Source: Streptosporangiales bacterium
GTDB taxonomy: Bacteria; Actinomycetota; Actinomycetes; Streptosporangiales; WHST01
Direction: 5' to 3'
DNA: 44,023 bases
Assembly: GCA_009379825.1 (NCBI GenBank)
Contig: WHTA01000050.1
Coordinates: forward strand, 1 to 44,023
Shown piece after piece: positions 1-9,476 of this stretch (position 1 is the stretch's first letter; each line of letters begins with the position of its first letter). Under the pieces are notes generated by a model that was not told the DNA's origin, made no database searches, and saw nothing but the letters and a program-made list of their open reading frames with translations. A program made the position numbers and the translations under genes.

Positions 1-2
1 CA

Positions 3-119
3 CCCACCGGAGTCTTCACCCGCATCGCCCAGCGACTCCTCGCCCTCACCTCCGGCATCTGGACCAACTGGACCACCGGCGTCACCAGCAAACGATCACT
101 AACCGCCTACGACCACTGA
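3..119 (+). CDS. IS982-like transposase, C-terminal fragment (partial)
   Basis: Only the last 38 residues and the stop codon lie in the window. The visible tail contains RIAQRLLALTSGIW and ends in KRSLTAYDH. From memory, IS982-family DDE transposases of actinomycetes end in much this way (AQRLLAL, then IWHN, then RSLxAYDH), so the family call rests on the tail only. No catalytic residue is in view. The gene runs out of the window at its 5' side. The identical fragment on the opposite strand at the right end shows that the element is present at least twice. An IS5-superfamily element would be the main alternative. Confidence 0.6.
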   Translation, partial: PTGVFTRIAQRLLALTSGIWTNWTTGVTSKRSLTAYDH

Positions 120-139
120 CCAAGGAATCAACCATCTAG
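3..139 (+). repeat. Terminal inverted repeat of the window (left copy)
   Basis: This 137-bp stretch is, base for base, the reverse complement of 43887-44023. It holds the 3' end of a transposase gene, a 16-base tail, and a CTAG that is also part of the stop codon of the neighbouring TPR gene. Beyond the CTAG the two flanks differ. I infer that both are outer ends of one insertion sequence and that the window stops inside two inverted copies of it. Confidence 0.9.
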
Positions 140-1215
140 CTGGCTTCCTTCTTCCGTCGGCGCCAGGCACCGACGGTGACGACCCACGATGTGACGAAGC
201 TGAGGAAGATCGCGCAGCCGGCCACCACCAGCCCGTAGAAGGCCAGCGCCGGCGGGGTGAACGCCGCGAACATGGAGCCTAGTACGCAGCCGGCGATGCC
301 GAACGTCATGACGCCGAAGCCGAGGCTGCGCCGCGGCATGCCGAACAGGTACTGTCGCGCGGCCGTGGGCAGCCGGCCGACCATCCGCACGCCGAGCACC
401 GTCCAGACCGCGAGCAGTACGACACCGAAGCCCGCGCGGAACACGAACGGCATGCCCTCCTCGGTCTCACCGCCGAGCAGCAGCCGCAGGATCCAGAACC
501 CGGCGAACGCGATGTAGTAGCCGAACGTCATCAGCCGCCAGCCGACAGACTCCACGTTCGACCGCGCGACCTCCAGCCGCGGGTCGCTGCGCAACGACGA
601 CGTGAAGCCCTCCGCCGCCGCGTGGATCTTCCCGCGCCGCAGCTGCACCAGGCCGAGGTTATTCATGGCGGCCGCGTGGCCCGGGTCGAGTGCCAGCACC
701 TTCTCGTAGGCCTGCTCGGCGACGTCGTGCTGCCGCCGCTCCTGGGCGATCACACCCATCACGAAGTGCGTCTCGGCCTCCTCAGGCGCCAGCGACACGG
801 CGTACGACGCGGCCTGCCACGCCTCGTCCAGCGACGACCGGTCGCGCAGCTCGTGCAGCGCGAGGGCCAGCTGCGCATGCGTCTGCCAGAGGTCAGACTC
901 CCTGCGGACCGACTCCCTGGCGGCCGTGACGGCGCGCGGGTAGTCCTTCTTGCCGCACAATGCGATGCTCGCGAGCCGGTGCGGCCACTCCTCGGCCGGT
1001 TCGAGCGCAGCCGCGCGGCCGGCGGCCTCCAGCGCCTCGTCGTACTGGTCCAGCCGCACCATGCACAGCGCGAACAGGCACCACTTGCCGCCGTCGTCCG
1101 GCTCCTGGGCCAGCGCGGTCTGGAGCACGCCCTTCGCTTCCTCCAGCCGGCCGGCGTCGATCAGTACCCGCGCACGTTCAGCTGCCGGGTCGACGCCGGG
1201 CGGTGAGACCGTCAC
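136..1215 (-). CDS. TPR-repeat protein with C-terminal membrane segments
   Basis: A protein of 359 residues. Residues about 10-215 form tetratricopeptide repeats, visible as repeated patterns such as PDDGGKWCLFALCMVRLDQY, APEEAETHFVMGVIAQERRQ and DPGHAAAMNNLGLVQLRRGK. The C-terminal third has about four hydrophobic segments (near residues 230-250, 258-280, 297-318 and 325-348), followed by a basic tail WRRRKKEAS. TPRs bind partner proteins; no catalytic motif is visible. The GTG start overlaps the stop of the upstream AAA+ gene in a GTGA, so the two are co-translated and probably work together. Its TAG stop lies in the CTAG at the border of the insertion sequence, so the natural C-terminus could have been slightly longer. 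The exact function is unknown. Confidence 0.8.
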   Translation of the reverse strand: MTVSPPGVDPAAERARVLIDAGRLEEAKGVLQTALAQEPDDGGKWCLFALCMVRLDQYDEALEAAGRAAALEPAEEWPHRLASIALCGKKDYPRAVTAARESVRRESDLWQTHAQLALALHELRDRSSLDEAWQAASYAVSLAPEEAETHFVMGVIAQERRQHDVAEQAYEKVLALDPGHAAAMNNLGLVQLRRGKIHAAAEGFTSSLRSDPRLEVARSNVESVGWRLMTFGYYIAFAGFWILRLLLGGETEEGMPFVFRAGFGVVLLAVWTVLGVRMVGRLPTAARQYLFGMPRRSLGFGVMTFGIAGCVLGSMFAAFTPPALAFYGLVVAGCAIFLSFVTSWVVTVGAWRRRKKEAS

Positions 1216-2468
1216 ACCAGTTTCCGCTTCTTCAGGTACCTGAGCAGGTCGTCGTAGGCACCGCCCTCGTTGGCGAACATGGCCACGTTCTTCGCGACGT
1301 CCAGCCAGGGACCGATCGACGGCCGCACCTCGCGTAGCGCGGCAGCGAAGTCGCGCATCTCGATCATCCGGCTATCGCCGGTTCGTACGGCGTCGAGCAT
1401 GGCCTTCTCCGCGGCCGTGTCGCACAGATGCGCGATGTCGGCGCCGGAGTAGCCGTCGGTGGACCTCGCGATCTTGCGGGTGTCGACGCCGGCGATCGGC
1501 CGCCCGCGCAGGTGGTACTTCACGATCGCCATCCGGGCTTCCTCGTCCGGCGGCAGCACGAGCACGACGCGGTCGAACCGGCCCGGCCGGCGCAGTGCAG
1601 GGTCCACGTCCCACGGCGCGTTGGTCGCGCCGAGCACGAACACCCCTTCGTTGTTGTTCGCGACGCCGTCCAGCTCGGTGAGCAGCTGGTTGACGGTGGT
1701 GCGTAGCCCGGAGTTGCGGGTGTGGCTGCGTTTCTGGCCGAGCGCGTCGAGCTCGTCGAGGAAGATCACGCACGGGGTGTTGCCGCGCGCGGTCTCGAAC
1801 AGCTCGTGCAGGTTCTTCTCGCTCGACCCGATCCACATCTCGAGCACGTCGTTCAGCGAGACGGAGATGAACTGGGCACCCATCTCACCGGCGACCGCCC
1901 TGGCCAGGAAGGTCTTGCCGCAGCCGGGCGGGCCGTAGAGCAGCAGCCCACCACGCAGCTGCTTGCCGTAGAGCTTGCGCAGCTCGGGGTTGCGCATCGG
2001 CGCGAGGAACGCGACCTCGAGGCGGTCCTTCACGTCCTGCAGCCCGCCGACGTCCGCGAGCCGCACGCCGGCTTCCTCCACGTCGAACGCCGAGGCACCG
2101 GGGTCGGCGTCGCCGTCCTCGTCCACGAACATCGGCTCGACGACACCTCGGAACTCTTCCTCGAGCCTGGTCCAGTCGACATCGTCGCCGGCGGCCGCGG
2201 GCTGCTCGCCGGTGTCGGCGGGCTGTTCCGGCGCCGGATCGGCCGGCTGCGCGGCCGCGGTGCCCATCGCCTGGGCCATCACCGTACGGGCCGGCGCGGA
2301 GTCCGGTTCGCGCTGCAACGCGGCGGCGGCGTGCTCGACCGCGCCCTGCTGATCTCCCGCGGCGAGCAGCATCTCGGCGAGGTGCACGCGCAGCGGCACG
2401 TCATCGGGCTGAGCCGCGACGGCGGCACGCAGGCTCGCGACGAGCGGGGAGTCGGCGTCGGGGGGCAT
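1212..2468 (-). CDS. AAA+ ATPase with N-terminal TPR-like region
   Basis: A protein of 418 residues. The first ~75 residues are helical and TPR-like (VHLAEMLLAAGDQQGAVEHA), then comes an acidic, Ala/Pro-rich linker, then one AAA+ module of the Vps4/FtsH/Cdc48 type. Walker A is GPPGCGKT, Walker B is VIFLDELDAL, and the second region of homology is GATNAPWDVDPALRRPGRFD, with arginine-finger candidates. Such modules use ATP to remodel protein complexes. There is no membrane segment and no HEXXH protease motif, so it is not FtsH. The ATG start follows a GAAAGAAG ribosome site. It overlaps the downstream TPR membrane protein by 4 bp, which suggests that this membrane protein is its partner. The substrate is unknown. 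Confidence 0.85.
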   Translation of the reverse strand: MPPDADSPLVASLRAAVAAQPDDVPLRVHLAEMLLAAGDQQGAVEHAAAALQREPDSAPARTVMAQAMGTAAAQPADPAPEQPADTGEQPAAAGDDVDWTRLEEEFRGVVEPMFVDEDGDADPGASAFDVEEAGVRLADVGGLQDVKDRLEVAFLAPMRNPELRKLYGKQLRGGLLLYGPPGCGKTFLARAVAGEMGAQFISVSLNDVLEMWIGSSEKNLHELFETARGNTPCVIFLDELDALGQKRSHTRNSGLRTTVNQLLTELDGVANNNEGVFVLGATNAPWDVDPALRRPGRFDRVVLVLPPDEEARMAIVKYHLRGRPIAGVDTRKIARSTDGYSGADIAHLCDTAAEKAMLDAVRTGDSRMIEMRDFAAALREVRPSIGPWLDVAKNVAMFANEGGAYDDLLRYLKKRKLV

Positions 2469-2624
2469 GGGCTTCTTTCACGTATCGGCACCGGACGGCG
2501 GCTACGACGGCCGCCGACGGCGATCGGTTGCTTGGCCGTGCTGCCAGTCTGCCAGCAAGTCGACGGCGCTGGGTCGGCTGCTGGCGCACCGCACAGGCCG
2601 TCACGGGTGGTGGCAGCCGCTCGC

Positions 2625-3125
2625 CTAGCCGAGCGGCCAGATCAGGGCCGTCGCGATCGCCGCGAGCCCTTCGCCGCGGCCGGTCAGGCCGAGCCCTTCC
2701 GTCGTGCTCGCGCCGACCGAGAACGGCGCGCCGATCGCCGCACTCAGCGTCTCCTCGGCCGCCGCCCGCCGCGGGCCGAGCTTGGGTCGTTCCCCGACCA
2801 GCTGGACGACGACGTTCCCGACCTCGAAGCCCGCCGCGCGCACCCGGCTCGCGGTCTCGGTCAGGAAGTCCACACCCGCGGCGCTGCTCCAGCGCGGGTC
2901 CGACGTGCCGTACTGGCTGCCGAGGTCGCCGAGGCCGGCGGCGGACAACAATGCGTCGCAGCCGGCGTGGGCGACGATGTCGCCGTCGGAGTGACCGGCC
3001 AGGCCGCGCGGCTCGTCCGGCCAGCGCAGGCCGGCCAGCCACAGCGGCTTGCCCGGCACGAGCGGGTGGACGTCCACGCCGAGCCCGACGCGCGGCGCCG
3101 GCCAGGCTGCGCGGTCACCTGCCAT
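2625..3125 (-). CDS. ispF: 2-C-methyl-D-erythritol 2,4-cyclodiphosphate synthase
   Basis: Fifth enzyme of the MEP pathway. It cyclises CDP-methylerythritol 2-phosphate to methylerythritol cyclodiphosphate and releases CMP, in the cytosol as a trimer. The 166-residue length is normal. The metal ligands are visible: D18 and H20 in GVDVHPL, and H53 in [12 protein letters not shown]; the conserved HSDGD motif starts at H45. The C-terminal part has the substrate loop [16 protein letters not shown]. The ATG start lies inside the end of ispD (11-bp overlap), so the two are translated as one unit, which is the common arrangement. Confidence 0.97.
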   Translation of the reverse strand: MAGDRAAWPAPRVGLGVDVHPLVPGKPLWLAGLRWPDEPRGLAGHSDGDIVAHAGCDALLSAAGLGDLGSQYGTSDPRWSSAAGVDFLTETASRVRAAGFEVGNVVVQLVGERPKLGPRRAAAEETLSAAIGAPFSVGASTTEGLGLTGRGEGLAAIATALIWPLG

Positions 3126-3819
3126 GAGTGCTCCGCTGGCTGGCCAGTACGGCCTCCGCCACCACCAGGTCGAGCGGCCGGGTGACCTTGAACGCCTCCT
3201 CCGCCCCTGGGATGACGACCACCGGGTGGCCGGAAAGCTCCACCAGGCCGGCGTCGTCGGTGGCCTGCGCGGTCGAGGCGCTGGCCGCGTCGTGGGCCAG
3301 CGTCAGGACGTCGCGCCTGAACCCCTGCGGCGTCTGCGCAGCGCGCAGCATGCCGCGGTCGATGGTGCGTACCACCTGGCCGGCCACGTCGATGTGCTTG
3401 ATGGTGTCCGCGACCGGCGCCCCGGGGACGACCGCTTCGGCACCGCCGCGGATCGCCCGCACCACGTCGTCGGCCAGCTCGGCGGGGGCCAGCGGCCTGG
3501 CCGCGTCGTGCACCAGCACGATGTCGGCGTCCGCCGGCAGGCTGGCGAGCGCCAGCCGTACCGACTCCTGCCTGGTGGTGCCGCCGGCGATGACGTCCAC
3601 CTCGGCGGCCAGCTCGTGGTCGACGAGCAGCGCGGACACCGCATGCACGTCGTCCGGTGGCGCCGCGACGAGCACCAGGTCGACCGACCGGGCCGACGCC
3701 AACGACCGCACCGCGTACACCAACATCGGGGTACCGGCGATTGGCCGCAGCGCCTTGGGCCCGCCAGGGCCCATCCGTTCTCCCCGCCCTGCGGCGGGGA
3801 CGATGGCCGCGACCGTCAT
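3115..3819 (-). CDS. ispD: 2-C-methyl-D-erythritol 4-phosphate cytidylyltransferase
   Basis: Third enzyme of the MEP pathway, which joins methylerythritol 4-phosphate and CTP into CDP-methylerythritol. The 234 residues show the nucleotide-binding start [14 protein letters not shown] with the lysine of GGPKAL, the [10 protein letters not shown] motif and [10 protein letters not shown]. The gene directly precedes and overlaps ispF. Upstream lies carD with a 72-bp gap, so the three minus-strand genes may share a transcript. In Streptomyces the same neighbours (carD, ispD, ispF) stand close to phosphate-regulation genes, as here. Confidence 0.97.
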   Translation of the reverse strand: MTVAAIVPAAGRGERMGPGGPKALRPIAGTPMLVYAVRSLASARSVDLVLVAAPPDDVHAVSALLVDHELAAEVDVIAGGTTRQESVRLALASLPADADIVLVHDAARPLAPAELADDVVRAIRGGAEAVVPGAPVADTIKHIDVAGQVVRTIDRGMLRAAQTPQGFRRDVLTLAHDAASASTAQATDDAGLVELSGHPVVVIPGAEEAFKVTRPLDLVVAEAVLASQRSTHGR

Positions 3820-3891
3820 GACTGCGCACCGAGCGCGAAAGGACGAAAGCTCACGACCACTTCATACCGCACCCATGCGGCGGACCGGTGA

Positions 3892-4374
3892 CTAGGAAGC
3901 GAGTACTTCGTCGAGCAGCGCCTCGGCCTTGTCCTCGTTGGTGTTCTCGGCCAACGCCAGCTCACTGACCAGGATCTGCCTCGCCTTGGCGAGCATGCGC
4001 TTCTCGCCCGCGGAGAGACCGCGCTCCCTGTCCCTGCGCCAGAGGTCGCGGACCACCTCGGCAACCTTGTTGACGTCACCGGAAGCCAACTTCTCCAGGT
4101 TGGCCTTGTATCTGCGGGACCAGTTGGTGGGTTCTTCGGTGTGCGGTGCGCGCAGTACGTCGAAGACGCGCTCCAGCCCATCGCGACCGACGACATCGCG
4201 TACGCCGACGATCTCCGCGTTGTCCGCAGGGACCATGACCGTCAGGTCGCCCTGCGTGATCTTGAGGACGAGATAGTCCTTCTGCTCCCCGCCGACGACG
4301 CGGTGCTCGATGGATTCGATGAGGGCAGCCCCATGGTGGGGGTAGACGACGGTATCGCCAACCTTGAACGTCAT
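3892..4374 (-). CDS. carD: CarD-family RNA polymerase-binding regulator
   Basis: CarD binds the RNA polymerase beta subunit and stabilises open promoter complexes, mainly at rRNA and housekeeping promoters. It is essential in mycobacteria. The 160 residues show the Tudor-like polymerase-interaction domain at the start ([20 protein letters not shown] and KDYLVLKI) and the helical DNA-binding domain ([42 protein letters not shown]). The ATG start has a weak purine-rich site about 12 bases upstream. Length and sequence are typical, with nothing unusual. Confidence 0.96.
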   Translation of the reverse strand: MTFKVGDTVVYPHHGAALIESIEHRVVGGEQKDYLVLKITQGDLTVMVPADNAEIVGVRDVVGRDGLERVFDVLRAPHTEEPTNWSRRYKANLEKLASGDVNKVAEVVRDLWRRDRERGLSAGEKRMLAKARQILVSELALAENTNEDKAEALLDEVLAS

Positions 4375-4545
4375 GTGTGAAGTTCCCCTTCCGCCGAAGA
4401 CAATCCTACCACGTCGGCAGTTGCGACTTGGTTGTGTTTCCGCAGGTCAGAACGCGTTTGTCGGCTTGACAAACGCGGCGGAACATGGCACACGCGCGGT
4501 TATTGGACCGTACCGGTGCCCTGTGCACCGCGCCGGGGACGGGCG

Positions 4546-4551
4546 CATACT
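4546..4551 (+). promoter_or_regulatory. Probable -10 box of a leaderless promoter
   Basis: CATACT lies six bases before the GTG start of the thioredoxin-like gene, which puts transcription start at or next to the start codon. This spacing is common for leaderless mRNAs in actinomycetes. Confidence 0.45.
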
Positions 4552-4557
4552 GGGGAT

Positions 4558-5271
4558 GTGGCGACCGGCAACGATCTCGGACGTGGCCCCGACTGGAACG
4601 ATGACGGGCTGCCCGATGTCGACGTCGAGATCCCCGACGACATCCGCGAGCTCGACCGCGAGGTGCAGGCGTACCGCAGGGAACAACGGCAGCGCCGCCG
4701 GCAGGAGCTGCTCGGCAGGTACGTCCCCGGCTACCGGCGGTTCGGGCCGTACGGCGTGCTCGCCCCGCTCATCGCGATCACGCTGCTGGTGACCGCGGCC
4801 TTCGGCAGCATGATGAGCCTGCTCGGCCCGCGGCCGGTGAACGACGCGAAGGTCACAAGCGCACAGCCGAACGCAGCCACCGACGCGGCCGTCGGCTCCC
4901 CGCTGCCGGACACCGCCGTCACGATCGACGGCGAGACCAGGCGGCTGGCGAGCATCCGTTCCGCCGTCGTGATCGCAGTGCCGGCGAGATGCGGGTGCGG
5001 CGCGAGCGTGAGCCGGCTGACCTCCACGGCGCGCGGCGCGGGCGTGGCCGTGTACCTCAGTGGCACGCACGACGACGTCGCGGCGCTCGCCGCACGCAAC
5101 GGCGCCTACCCGCACGTGGTCGACGACGCGGCACGACCGCTGGCCGAGACGTACCGGCCGGCGGGGCTGTCCGCCGTACTCGTGGACGACGCCGGCAAGG
5201 TCGCCGACGTGGTGCGCCATCTCGAGGACGGCAAGCCGGTGCCAGAGCGGCGGCTGGAGCGGCTCGGCTGA
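4558..5271 (+). CDS. Membrane-anchored thioredoxin/peroxiredoxin-like protein
   Basis: 237 residues from the GTG start, which I chose because a -10 like box (CATACT) ends six bases before it; an open frame continues further upstream without support. Residues 1-60 are charged and cytoplasmic, including DREVQAYRREQRQRRRQELL. One membrane segment follows (YGVLAPLIAITLLVTAAFGS), then an extracytoplasmic domain with the layout of a thioredoxin fold: LPDTAVTIDGETRRLASIRS, a strand with CGC in place of the usual CxxC, and TYRPAGLSAVLVDDAGKVAD near the end. A redox role outside the membrane is an inference. The missing CxxC argues against a classical disulfide reductase. Confidence 0.7.
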   Translation: MATGNDLGRGPDWNDDGLPDVDVEIPDDIRELDREVQAYRREQRQRRRQELLGRYVPGYRRFGPYGVLAPLIAITLLVTAAFGSMMSLLGPRPVNDAKVTSAQPNAATDAAVGSPLPDTAVTIDGETRRLASIRSAVVIAVPARCGCGASVSRLTSTARGAGVAVYLSGTHDDVAALAARNGAYPHVVDDAARPLAETYRPAGLSAVLVDDAGKVADVVRHLEDGKPVPERRLERLG

Positions 5272-5274
5272 CGG

Positions 5275-5886
5275 TCAGCGCGGCCGTTGCTTGTGGACGT
5301 GCCTGCGCACCCAGGCGTGCATGGCGATCGCCGCGGCCGCGCCCGCGTTGATCGACCTGGTGGAACCGAACTGCGCGATCGACAGCACCGCGTGGCTCGC
5401 CTCGCGTACCGGCTCGGAGAGCCCGGGACCCTCCTGGCCGAAGACCAGCACGCACGCCGCCGGCAGGTCGTAGGTCTCGAGCGGCACCGCGCCTGGCAGG
5501 TTGTCGATCCCGACGAGCGGCAGCTCGGCCGCGGCCGCCCACCGCACCAGCTCAGCCACCGACTCGTGGTGGCGTACGTGCTGGTAGCGATCGGTGACCA
5601 TGGCACCCCGCCGGTTCCACCGGCGCCGGCCGACGATGTGCACCTCGGCGGCGAGGAAGGCGTTCGCCGTACGTACGACGGACCCGATATTGAAGTCGTG
5701 CGACCAGTTCTCGATCGCGACGTGGAACGGGTGGCGACGGGTGTCGAGGTCGGCCACGATCGCCTCGTTGCGCCAGTACCTGTACTCGTCGGCGACGTTG
5801 CGGCTGTCGCCCTCGGCCAGCAACACGGGGTCGTAGCGCGGGTCGTCCGGCCAGGGCCGCGGATGGGGTCCCACACCGACGGTCAC
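5275..5886 (-). CDS. SpoU/TrmH-family RNA 2'-O-methyltransferase
   Basis: SPOUT-fold methyltransferase that uses S-adenosylmethionine to methylate ribose 2'-OH in tRNA or rRNA. The three SpoU motifs are clear: NIGSVVRTANAF, CVLVFGQEGPGLS and the knot motif TRSINAGAAAAIAMHAW. I place the start at the GTG of VTVGVGPHPRPW (203 residues), because a longer frame would run back through the promoter and start of the divergent lipoprotein gene. The exact RNA target cannot be read from the sequence. It sits between carD and the phosphate two-component system, as in some Streptomyces genomes. Confidence 0.88.
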   Translation of the reverse strand: MTVGVGPHPRPWPDDPRYDPVLLAEGDSRNVADEYRYWRNEAIVADLDTRRHPFHVAIENWSHDFNIGSVVRTANAFLAAEVHIVGRRRWNRRGAMVTDRYQHVRHHESVAELVRWAAAAELPLVGIDNLPGAVPLETYDLPAACVLVFGQEGPGLSEPVREASHAVLSIAQFGSTRSINAGAAAAIAMHAWVRRHVHKQRPR

Positions 5887-5967
5887 GAGGTCACCGTAGC
5901 CTGCGAGGTCGCCCGATACGCCGGCCTCCCTGCCGGGTCGCCGGGCCGCGAACGATACGCTCTCGGC

Positions 5968-6624
5968 GTGAGCCGAAGCCGAGTCCTGCGCGTAGCCCTC
6001 GCAGCATCCGCCGCGGCCCTGGCCGTCTCCGGGTGTGGTGCGGGCTTCCACCCGTACACCAGCACATCGATGAAGCCGCGTGACGGCGCGAACTACCCGG
6101 ATGTCGGCGACAGCTCACCGCTCGCGATCAGGCACGCGTTCGTGCTCGGTCCCGCCCCGGACGACGACCCGTTCGCCAAGAACTCCGACGCCGCCATCTA
6201 CCTCAGCGTCATCAACCAGCGCGCCAAGTCGGACGAGCTGGTCTCGGCCAGCTCGCCGGACGCCGACAAGGTCGTGCTCGCCGCCGACGGCGAGGAGGGC
6301 GGCATCGCCGTCCCGGCGCCGACCGCCGGCCGTCCGGAGGCCGACCCGGTGCAGCTCGGCCAACCGCCGTACAGCGAGAACACCGTCACGCTGACCGGCC
6401 TCACCCGCGAGCTGCGCAGCGGCTCCACCGTGCGGGTCACGTTCGAGTTCCAGCGTGCCGGCGACATCACCATGGCGCTGCCCGTAGTGCCCCACACGGC
6501 GCACAGGGAGACCCTCTCGCCGGCGCCGAACGAGTCGGCCACCCCGAGCGAGACGCCGGCGGACGACGACACCGGCACGCCGACGAGCACCGCTACCGAG
6601 GACTCCCCGGAGTCCCACGGCTGA
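5968..6624 (+). CDS. Secreted lipoprotein (PCu(A)C/DUF461-like, uncertain)
   Basis: 218 residues from a GTG start. A -10 like TACGCT ends six bases upstream, so the mRNA is probably leaderless. The N-terminus is a lipoprotein signal, VLRVALAASAAALAVSGCG, with the acylated cysteine in VSGC. The mature part has the beta-rich layout of copper-chaperone-like DUF461 proteins (NSDAAIYLSVINQRAKSDEL, TVRVTFEFQRAGDITMALPV), but the histidine/methionine copper ligands of the classical family are not conserved. The C-terminus is a Thr/Ser/Pro/Asp-rich tail of about 40 residues. It converges on the response regulator gene with 4 bp between them. Confidence 0.75.
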   Translation: MSRSRVLRVALAASAAALAVSGCGAGFHPYTSTSMKPRDGANYPDVGDSSPLAIRHAFVLGPAPDDDPFAKNSDAAIYLSVINQRAKSDELVSASSPDADKVVLAADGEEGGIAVPAPTAGRPEADPVQLGQPPYSENTVTLTGLTRELRSGSTVRVTFEFQRAGDITMALPVVPHTAHRETLSPAPNESATPSETPADDDTGTPTSTATEDSPESHG

Positions 6625-6628
6625 CGGT

Positions 6629-7305
6629 TCAGGGCTCGAACTTGTAGCCGAGCCCGCGGACGGTCACGATGAAGCGCGGGTTGCCAGGGTCGGGTTCGAC
6701 CTTCGCCCGCAACCGCTTCACGTGCACGTCGAGCGTCTTCGTGTCACCGACGTAGTCGCTGCCCCAGATCCGGTCGATCAACTGGGCCCGGGTCAGCACC
6801 CGACCGGCGTTGCGCAGCAGCAGCTCGAGCAGCTCGAACTCCTTCAGCGGCAGCTGCACGCTCTCGCTGTCGACGGTCACCAGGTGGCGTTCCACGTCCA
6901 TCCGGACCGGTCCAGACTCCAGCGTCGGCGGCACCAGGTCCTCCGGCTCGCTCTGCCGCCGCAGTACGGCCCTGATCCGCGCCACCAGCTCGCGGGCGGA
7001 GTACGGCTTCGTCACGTAGTCGTCGGCGCCCAGCTCCAACCCGACGACCTTGTCGACCTCGCTGTCCTTGGCGGTGACCATGATGATCGGCACCGAGGAC
7101 ATCTTCCTGATCTCGCGGCAGATCTCGGTGCCGGAGACGCCCGGCAGCATGAGGTCGAGCAACACGAGATCCGCGCCGGCCCGCTCGAACTCGGCGAGGG
7201 CCTCGGTGCCCGTCGCTGCGGGGTGTACCTCGTAACCCTCTTTCTTCAGCAGGTAGGTCAATGCCTCGCTGTACGAGTCCTCGTCCTCAACCACGAGGAT
7301 ACGGG

Positions 7306-7309
<4 letters not shown>
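6629..7309 (-). CDS. regX3: Phosphate response regulator, OmpR type
   Basis: DNA-binding partner of the SenX3 kinase; RegX3 in mycobacteria and PhoP in Streptomyces. The 226 residues have a receiver domain (acidic pocket VEDED, phospho-acceptor D52 in VLLDLMLPG, conserved K in YVTKPYSA) and a C-terminal winged helix (PLKEFELLELLL, TRAQLIDRIWG, DVHVKRLRAKVE). The gene follows senX3 with an ATGA overlap. Context (phoU divergent from senX3, pst operon nearby) supports control of phosphate genes. The PHO-box-like repeats before phoU and pstS are its likely targets. Confidence 0.93.
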
Positions 7310-8616
<1,307 letters not shown>

Positions 8617-8665
8617 TCTTCGATCGTACGGTGACCAGGGCCTACCCGACCAATCTGCGCACGGG

Positions 8666-8683
8666 GTTCACCCGACGTTCATG
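8666..8683 (+). promoter_or_regulatory. PHO box (two direct repeat units) before phoU
   Basis: GTTCACC and GTTCATG stand in direct order with an 11-base period, which matches the PhoP/RegX3 direct-repeat units of Streptomyces. A -10 like TACATT at 8692-8697 lies at a distance that would put this box over the -35 region of phoU. Confidence 0.72.
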
Positions 8684-8727
8684 GATCCGTCTACATTGGT
8701 TCCCCCGGCACTGCGAGGCTGATCACC

Positions 8728-9384
8728 ATGCGCGACGCTTACCACGAGTCGTTGGATTCGTTGAACGCCGACCTCGTGCAGATGACCCGACTCATCCGCG
8801 AGGCGATGAACAACGCCACGGCAGCGCTCCTGGAGTCCGACCGGGCGATGTCCGAACGGGTGATCGAAGGCGACACGAAGGTGGACCAGCTGCAGATGCT
8901 GGTCGAGGAGGCGTCGTACGAGCTCCTCGCCCGCCAGCAGCCGGTCGCCAGCGACCTGCGGGTCATCGTGACCTCCGTACGCCTCTCCGCCGACCTGGAG
9001 CGGATGGGCGACCTGGCCGTCCACGTCGCCGAGGTGAACCGGCGCAGGTACCCGGACAACGCGGTGCCGCCGCTGGCGCGCGACACGGTGCAGCAGATGG
9101 CCGCCGTGGCGGCACGGATGACCACGTACCTCGAACAGGTCGTCGAGGACAGCGACATCGCCGTTGCCCTGCAGCTGGAGAATGCCGACGACGAGATGGA
9201 CGCGCTGCTGCGTCAGATCTTCGTCTCGCTGCTCTCGCCGCAGTGGACGTACGGCATCGAGGCCGCCGTCGACGTCACGCTGATCGGGCGCTACATGGAG
9301 CGCTATGCGGACCATGCGGTGTCCGCGGCGAGGCGCGTGGTGTACCTGGTCACCGGCAGCTGGCCGGCCCGCGCCACCACCTGA
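8728..9384 (+). CDS. phoU: Phosphate signalling protein PhoU
   Basis: PhoU couples the Pst transporter to the SenX3/RegX3 pair and shuts the response off when phosphate is plentiful. The 218 residues contain two three-helix PhoU repeats, seen in RVIVTSVRLSADLERMGDLA (first) and VDVTLIGRYMERYADHAVSA (second), each with the metal-binding E/D-x-x-x-D pattern. The gene is transcribed away from senX3 and, unlike in many bacteria, is not inside the pst operon; a LacI-type regulator and a small gene lie between. Confidence 0.95.
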   Translation: MRDAYHESLDSLNADLVQMTRLIREAMNNATAALLESDRAMSERVIEGDTKVDQLQMLVEEASYELLARQQPVASDLRVIVTSVRLSADLERMGDLAVHVAEVNRRRYPDNAVPPLARDTVQQMAAVAARMTTYLEQVVEDSDIAVALQLENADDEMDALLRQIFVSLLSPQWTYGIEAAVDVTLIGRYMERYADHAVSAARRVVYLVTGSWPARATT

Positions 9385-9406
9385 GCCGCACCTCCCCGAC
9401 GCCCGG

Positions 9407-9435
9407 TTGACGCCCTTCTGGGTCCGAAGTACTGT
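9407..9435 (+). promoter_or_regulatory. Promoter of the LacI-family gene
   Basis: TTGACG and TACTGT are separated by exactly 17 bases. The -10 element falls inside the left arm of the perfect inverted repeat, so a protein bound there would block the polymerase. Confidence 0.65.
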
Positions 9436-9464
9436 ATCGATCAAGACTTTATCGATACAGTACT
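9428..9464. promoter_or_regulatory. Operator: perfect 14-bp inverted repeat
   Basis: AGTACTGTATCGAT and ATCGATACAGTACT flank a 9-base spacer. Each arm includes ATCGAT, and the two ATCGAT centres are 15 bp apart, so the element can be read as one long palindrome or as two adjacent half-like operators. It overlaps the -10 element and lies 13 bp before the start of the LacI-family gene, which suggests autorepression. Confidence 0.75.
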
Positions 9465-9476
9465 GACGGGACGGGC

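Noticed and set aside
1212-2468. FtsH protease or proteasomal ATPase
   Set aside because: No membrane segment, no HEXXH zinc site and no proteasome-binding C-terminal motif; only the AAA module is similar.
5275-6051. Longer form of the SpoU methyltransferase
   Set aside because: The upstream in-frame start would overlap the promoter and signal peptide of the divergent lipoprotein, and the extra residues look unlike the family.
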